Assembly: GCF_001692325.1 (NCBI RefSeq) | Contig: NZ_LXKN01000073.1 | Span: 1-64,000, forward strand | Length of the DNA: 64,000 nt | Source of the DNA: Rhizobium sp. AC27/96 | Lineage (GTDB): Bacteria > Pseudomonadota > Alphaproteobacteria > Rhizobiales > Rhizobiaceae | Direction of reading: 5' to 3' | In this document: one piece after another, positions 60,407-64,000 of the stretch | Layout of the letters: every line of letters begins with the position of its first letter | How positions within the stretch are numbered: position 1 is the first letter of the stretch | Made by a program: the position numbers and the translations under genes | The notes under the pieces: generated by a model | Seen by the model: only the letters and a program-made list of their open reading frames with translations | The model's database searches: none | Told to the model about the DNA's origin: nothing

Positions 60407-60850
60407 ATGACCGTGACGATCCGAGATGCCAGACCCGAAGACGAAGCGCGCTGGCGCAAGCTCTGGGACGGATATCTGGCCTTTTACGGCGTCACCATCG
60501 CGCCTGACATCACCGATGCGACCTGGCGCCGGGTCTTCGATCCGGCGTCGACCATCTTCATGCGGGTCGCCGAAGTCGACAGCGAGGTGAAAGGCTTCAC
60601 GCTCTGCCTGACACATGAAGGCACATGGACACGCGCGCCGGACTGCTATCTGGAAGACCTGTTCGTCGACGAAAGCGCCAGGGGCCACGGCGTCGGCCGG
60701 GCACTGCTGGACGATCTCGTCGACCTTTGTAAGAAAAACGGCTGGGCGCGCCTCTATTGGCATACGGACGAGACCAACGCGACCGCCCGCAAGCTCTACG
60801 ACACCTACGTCAAGAGCGACGGCCATATCCGCTACCGCGTTAATATCTGA
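60407..60850 (+). CDS. GNAT family acetyltransferase
   Basis: 147 residues. N-terminal VTIRDARPEDEARWRKLWDGYLAFYG. Acetyl-CoA site in YLEDLFVDESARGHGVGRALLDDLVDLC and a WHTDETNATARKLYDTY end. It could acetylate a small amine. Ends overlapping the convergent M15-like gene by 11 bp. Confidence 0.88.
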   Translation: MTVTIRDARPEDEARWRKLWDGYLAFYGVTIAPDITDATWRRVFDPASTIFMRVAEVDSEVKGFTLCLTHEGTWTRAPDCYLEDLFVDESARGHGVGRALLDDLVDLCKKNGWARLYWHTDETNATARKLYDTYVKSDGHIRYRVNI

Positions 60851-61457
60851 GCTTCGGAAAGCCCTCATAGAGAGCGGAATGATCGCCCTCCCAGTTCGCC
60901 ATGCCCCGCTTGGTCAGCATGCCGCGCGGGCTGACAAAGCTCTGGATGCTCCGCATCGGCCGCTCGTGCCACTGGATGTTGAAGGCCCATAGTTTCGGAA
61001 AGAAGCACAGCGAAGCGTAAGGCAGGTGATCATGGATCCACCAGGCGAGTTTCTGCCAATCGCCCTCCTGGCTCTGATGGTCGATCAGCCAGGGCACGAC
61101 GATGCAGACGGCGGCGCCCATGCAGCCATCGAGATCGCGCATGTCCCAGATGTGATGGGCGGCGGTATGAGGATTGGTCGAGCAATTCAGCCCGTTCTTG
61201 TTGCCGAAGGCATTCACCTCGGGCGAGCGGTAGCCTGAACGGATATGTAGCCGGCTAAATGTCGCCTCCAATGGTTCCAGCAATTCCTCGCACAGTCTTC
61301 GGCCCGACTCGATCGCCAGATCGGGGTCTTCGGGAATATTGGGAATGCGATAGAAATCAGCAATTTCCGAATGCAGGAAATCGCGGAAGAAGAAATTCTT
61401 CGACAGCCTGACGCGGCCGAGCTCCTCCAAGCCCTTCATCGACCCCGGTTTTCTCAT
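60840..61457 (-). CDS. Degenerate peptidase M15-like protein, unknown function
   Basis: 205 residues from the ATG at 61457 with GAAGGAG 8 bases upstream. The middle resembles the M15 fold (HIRSGYRSPEVNAFGNKNG, then TAAHHIWDMRD, then MGAAVCIVVPWLID). In true M15 DD-peptidases the zinc ligands sit in SxHxxGxAxD and a later His; here the Asp is apparently replaced (GAAVCIVVP), so catalysis is doubtful. Rich in Trp and His. No signal peptide. Confidence 0.6.
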   Translation of the reverse strand: MRKPGSMKGLEELGRVRLSKNFFFRDFLHSEIADFYRIPNIPEDPDLAIESGRRLCEELLEPLEATFSRLHIRSGYRSPEVNAFGNKNGLNCSTNPHTAAHHIWDMRDLDGCMGAAVCIVVPWLIDHQSQEGDWQKLAWWIHDHLPYASLCFFPKLWAFNIQWHERPMRSIQSFVSPRGMLTKRGMANWEGDHSALYEGFPKLRY

Positions 61458-61572
61458 CGTCTCAACTCCTTCTTCCGTCCATCCGACCAATGCAGACCAG
61501 ATATCGCATGGAAGCCACCCGATTTCTGTCAGCAGTGTCGGTCATTGGGCGGATCGGTGGCGACGCCTCCCG

Positions 61573-62466
61573 CTAGGGGCCGGTATATTTGAAGAAATCG
61601 ATGAAGGCTCTAAGTGCCGGGCGCATCTGGCGGCGGCTCGGATAATAGATGCAGAAGCCGGGATAGGGCGGGCACCAATCCTCCAGCACGCGGATCAGGC
61701 TGCCGTCCTCCAGTTCCTGCTTCACGCGTATGTCGAACAGATAGGACAGGCCCGCACCATTCAGCGCCGCCAGGACCGCAAGCCGGTCCTCGATGACGAT
61801 CAAGGGACCGTCGATGGCGACGATCAGCTCACGGCCGTCCTTCTCGAACTCCCAGCGATAGATCGAACCATCGGTGAAGCGCCGCTTGATGCAGCGGTGA
61901 TGCACGAGATCGCGCGGATGGAGCGGCTTCGGATTTTTCGCGAAGTAGGCGGGAGAACCGGCGATCACGGTGCGGATATCAGGCGAGACCTTTACCGCGA
62001 TCATGTCGCCCTCGATGCTCTCCTCAAGCCGGATGCCAGCATCGAAGCCCTCCTTGACGATATCGCTGAAGCCATCCTCGTTGGCGATCTCCAAGGTAAT
62101 GTCCGGATAGGTGTTGAGGAAATCGCCGAGCCGTGGCGCCATCAGCAAGTCCGAGGCAAAGCGCGGGGCGGTGATGCGCAGAGTGCCGGCCGGGCGGCCG
62201 CGGGTGGCAAGCGTATCCTCCAGCGCGATATCGATCTCTTCCAGCGCCGGCGCCAGCCGCTGCAGCAGCGCCTCGCCCTCCTCCGTCGGCAGCACGCTGC
62301 GGGTGGTGCGCGCCAGCAGCCGCACGCCGAGGCTTGCCTCGAGGCTGGAGACGGCATGGCTGACCGCCGACGGCGCGATCGACAATTCCTTGCCGGCAGC
62401 ACGGAAGCTGCGATGGGCGGCCACGGCGGCAAACACCGCCAATTGAGAGAGCTGGGTCCTGTTCAT
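61573..62466 (-). CDS. LysR-family transcriptional regulator
   Basis: 297 residues. Winged HTH: MNRTQLSQLAVFAAVAAHRSFRAAGKELSIAPSAVSHAVSSLEASLGVRLLARTTRSVLPTEEG. The effector domain follows. Divergent from an aldo/keto reductase gene across about 130 bp, with a TCTA-N5-TAGA palindrome near the start (62469-62482). It probably regulates that reductase. Confidence 0.92.
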   Translation of the reverse strand: MNRTQLSQLAVFAAVAAHRSFRAAGKELSIAPSAVSHAVSSLEASLGVRLLARTTRSVLPTEEGEALLQRLAPALEEIDIALEDTLATRGRPAGTLRITAPRFASDLLMAPRLGDFLNTYPDITLEIANEDGFSDIVKEGFDAGIRLEESIEGDMIAVKVSPDIRTVIAGSPAYFAKNPKPLHPRDLVHHRCIKRRFTDGSIYRWEFEKDGRELIVAIDGPLIVIEDRLAVLAALNGAGLSYLFDIRVKQELEDGSLIRVLEDWCPPYPGFCIYYPSRRQMRPALRAFIDFFKYTGP

Positions 62467-62597
62467 TGATCTAAATTATAGAACAGGCCGTGAGAATTTG
62501 CATGGATTTTCATTCATTATGCCGAGACTTAGTTTGAACCCGTCGGCCGGCCTTGAGGCCCGCCACCGATCCAACAAGGTTCAAAAGGAACGCGATT

Positions 62598-63593
62598 ATG
62601 AAAACCCGCAAGCTTGGCAAGGATCTCACCGTTTCCGCCGTCGGGCTCGGCTGCATGGGCATGAGCTTCGCCTATGGAGCGACTGACGACAACGAATCCG
62701 TCAAAGCGCTTCATCGTGCCGTCGAGCTCGGTGTCACTTTTTTCGACACCGCCGAAACCTACGGCCCCTTCACCAATGAGGAGCTGCTTGGTCAGGCATT
62801 GAAGCCTGTTCGCGACCGCGTGGTCATCGCCACGAAGTTCGGTTTCAAGCTCGACCACACAAAAACCGGTCTTGCCGCCATGATCGGCGTCGACAGCCGT
62901 CCGGAGCATGTCAGGGACGTCGCCGAGGCCTCCCTGAAGCGGCTTAACACCGATGTCATCGACCTCTTCTACCAGCATCGCGTCGATCCGAACGTGCCGA
63001 TCGAAGATACGGTCGGTGCCATGGCGGAGCTGGTGAAAGAGGGCAAGGTGCGGGCGCTGGGTCTCTCGGAAGCCAGTGCCGCCACCATCCGCCGCGCCCA
63101 TGCGGTGCATCCGATCGCTGCCGTGCAGAGCGAATATTCACTCTGGAGCCGCGATCCGGAGGAAGAGGTGCTCGCCACTTGCCGCGAACTCGGCATCGGT
63201 TTCGTGCCCTACAGCCCGCTCGGCCGCGGCTTCCTGACGGGCGCGATCCGCAAGGTGGACGACTTGGCCGACGACGATTTCCGCCGCAACCTGCCACGCT
63301 TCCAGGGCGATAATTTCGACGCCAATGCGGCGCTGGTCGCCAGGCTCGAAACGCTTGCCAAAGAAAAGGGCGTCACGGCGGCACAACTGGCGCTCGCATG
63401 GGTACTCCACCAGGGCGACGACATCGTCCCGATCCCCGGCGCCCGCAAACTGCACCATATCGAGCAGAACGCCGCCGCCGCCGATATCGTGCTTTCGCCG
63501 CGCGAGGTGGAAGAGCTTGGCGCAATCATCCCGCTCGAAAGCGTCGCCGGCAAGCGCTACAGCGATGCGTCTCTCGCCATGACGAATATATGA
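62598..63593 (+). CDS. Aldo/keto reductase
   Basis: 331 residues from the ATG at 62598. KTRKLGKDLTVSAVGLGCMGMSFAYG, FFDTAETYGPFTNEEL (Asp/Tyr), VVIATKFGFKLDHTK (Lys) and DVIDLFYQHRVDPNVPIEDTVGAMAEL (His). This is the AKR13-like group near YakC. The annotated upstream start (62553) adds a non-homologous tail. A terminator follows. Probably controlled by the divergent LysR. Confidence 0.92.
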   Translation: MKTRKLGKDLTVSAVGLGCMGMSFAYGATDDNESVKALHRAVELGVTFFDTAETYGPFTNEELLGQALKPVRDRVVIATKFGFKLDHTKTGLAAMIGVDSRPEHVRDVAEASLKRLNTDVIDLFYQHRVDPNVPIEDTVGAMAELVKEGKVRALGLSEASAATIRRAHAVHPIAAVQSEYSLWSRDPEEEVLATCRELGIGFVPYSPLGRGFLTGAIRKVDDLADDDFRRNLPRFQGDNFDANAALVARLETLAKEKGVTAAQLALAWVLHQGDDIVPIPGARKLHHIEQNAAAADIVLSPREVEELGAIIPLESVAGKRYSDASLAMTNI

Positions 63594-63623
63594 CGAATTG
63601 ACCGCCTCTCCTGCCCAGACAGA

Positions 63624-63654
63624 GACACCGGCCATCACGGCCGGTGTCATTTTG
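63624..63654 (+). terminator. Intrinsic terminator after the aldo/keto reductase
   Basis: GACACCGGCC and GGCCGGTGTC form a perfect 10-bp stem around ATCAC, followed by ATTTT. Confidence 0.85.
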
Positions 63655-63847
63655 GGGCTGAAAATAAAAGTGAAGCCTCACCAGCGACCGCAAGAACATG
63701 CGAATCGCCTGATTTACAGCCTCTTTCAACTTCCTAGACAAATCGTCATGGGCGCAAAGCGCATGCCAGAGCTCGACGCTCGGTTGACAAACGGGTCCGA
63801 AATTTGAAGATTGCCGCCAATCAAAACGGGCAGCGTTGGGAGGACTT

Positions 63848-64000
63848 ATGTCTAAGCGCGCGTTTATCGGCTTCTCCGCTTTTCTTCTCGCCACTTTCGC
63901 ATCCCTGAGCCCCTTGGCAGCAGCAGATGTCAAGCGCCAGGTGGTCACCACCAAGGACGGCGATTACTTCGGCTTCGATCTGCGCACGGAGCAGAACGTG
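63848..64000 (+). CDS. Probable alpha-2-macroglobulin family protein, N-terminal fragment (cut by window end)
   Basis: 51 codons visible. A Sec signal (RAFIGFSAFLLATFASLSPLAAA) is followed by VKRQVVTTKDGDYFGFDLRTEQNV, which matches the PAN/Apple-like N-terminal domain of large rhizobial alpha-2-macroglobulin proteins. The full-length gene would be over 1700 residues. Family assignment rests on this short start only. Confidence 0.5.
   Translation, partial: MSKRAFIGFSAFLLATFASLSPLAAADVKRQVVTTKDGDYFGFDLRTEQNV

Noticed and set aside
1..64000. tRNA, rRNA or CRISPR arrays
   Set aside because: Reading both strands revealed no tRNA-like T-loop/acceptor patterns, rRNA segments or regularly spaced repeats that I could support.

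Overview
This window looks like a chromosomal segment of an alphaproteobacterium of the Rhizobiaceae, most likely Rhizobium or a close relative. The evidence is protein content and order: dnaN next to a Sinorhizobium-type phospholipid N-methyltransferase (PmtA), a yraN-rsmI pair near gshB, an NDUFA9-like gene next to uppP, queG, guaA, an Irr-type (ICE-like) iron box, and RIME-like intergenic repeats. G+C is high except at the left end. No rRNA, tRNA, CRISPR array or IS transposase was recognised. The genus call is an inference from protein resemblance, not from a marker gene.

Left edge (1-3446): the end of an integrated element. It carries a truncated recombinase-like ORF, a small coiled-coil protein and a complete tyrosine recombinase, packed head to tail and pointing toward a junction near 3446. 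There comM (YifB/ComM family) is cut after codon 77. Two imperfect 13-bp tandem repeats sit exactly at the junction. The rest of comM and the cargo should lie left of the window.

3.8-20 kb: core housekeeping. It holds gshB, a cupin gene, an EEP-family phosphohydrolase gene, yraN-rsmI, divergent dnaN, pmtA, a histidine-phosphatase-like gene, pyrF, a DUF1330 gene, an NDUFA9-like gene, uppP, a GST gene, queG with an overlapping SDR gene, an RlpA-like gene and an RsmB-family methyltransferase gene. Several strong intrinsic terminators and a RIME-like repeat lie between them.

20.3-25.5 kb: a four-gene periplasmic operon (imelysin, di-heme oxidoreductase, second imelysin, Tat-exported DUF1513 protein) behind an Irr-like operator, so a probable iron-related system. 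25.5-34.7 kb: a GntR regulator with two likely operators, esterases and thioesterase, mtnN, guaA, a methyltransferase and an alpha/beta hydrolase divergent across duplicated palindromic operators, and mug.

34.7-50 kb: accessory metabolic and regulatory genes. Two LysR regulators are each divergent from an oxidoreductase gene. There are also TetR and MarR regulators, Ogt, a SulP transporter, an MFS permease, an AspA/AstE-like hydrolase, YffB-type and YbaK proteins and an M29 aminopeptidase. The MarR gene has a perfect palindromic operator at its promoter, and the same motif recurs before a possible small membrane protein gene.

50-64 kb: xseA with an overlapping quinone-reductase-like gene. 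Next is a glycosylation trio (GT-C-like membrane protein, GT2 polyprenyl-phosphate glycosyltransferase, GtrA flippase-like protein) resembling GtrABC systems. Then come a Gfo/Idh/MocA oxidoreductase, an isochorismatase-like hydrolase overlapping a GlxA-type regulator, two aldo/keto reductases (one divergent from a LysR gene), a GNAT gene, a degenerate M15-like protein, and the 5' end of what is probably an alpha-2-macroglobulin family gene cut by the window end.
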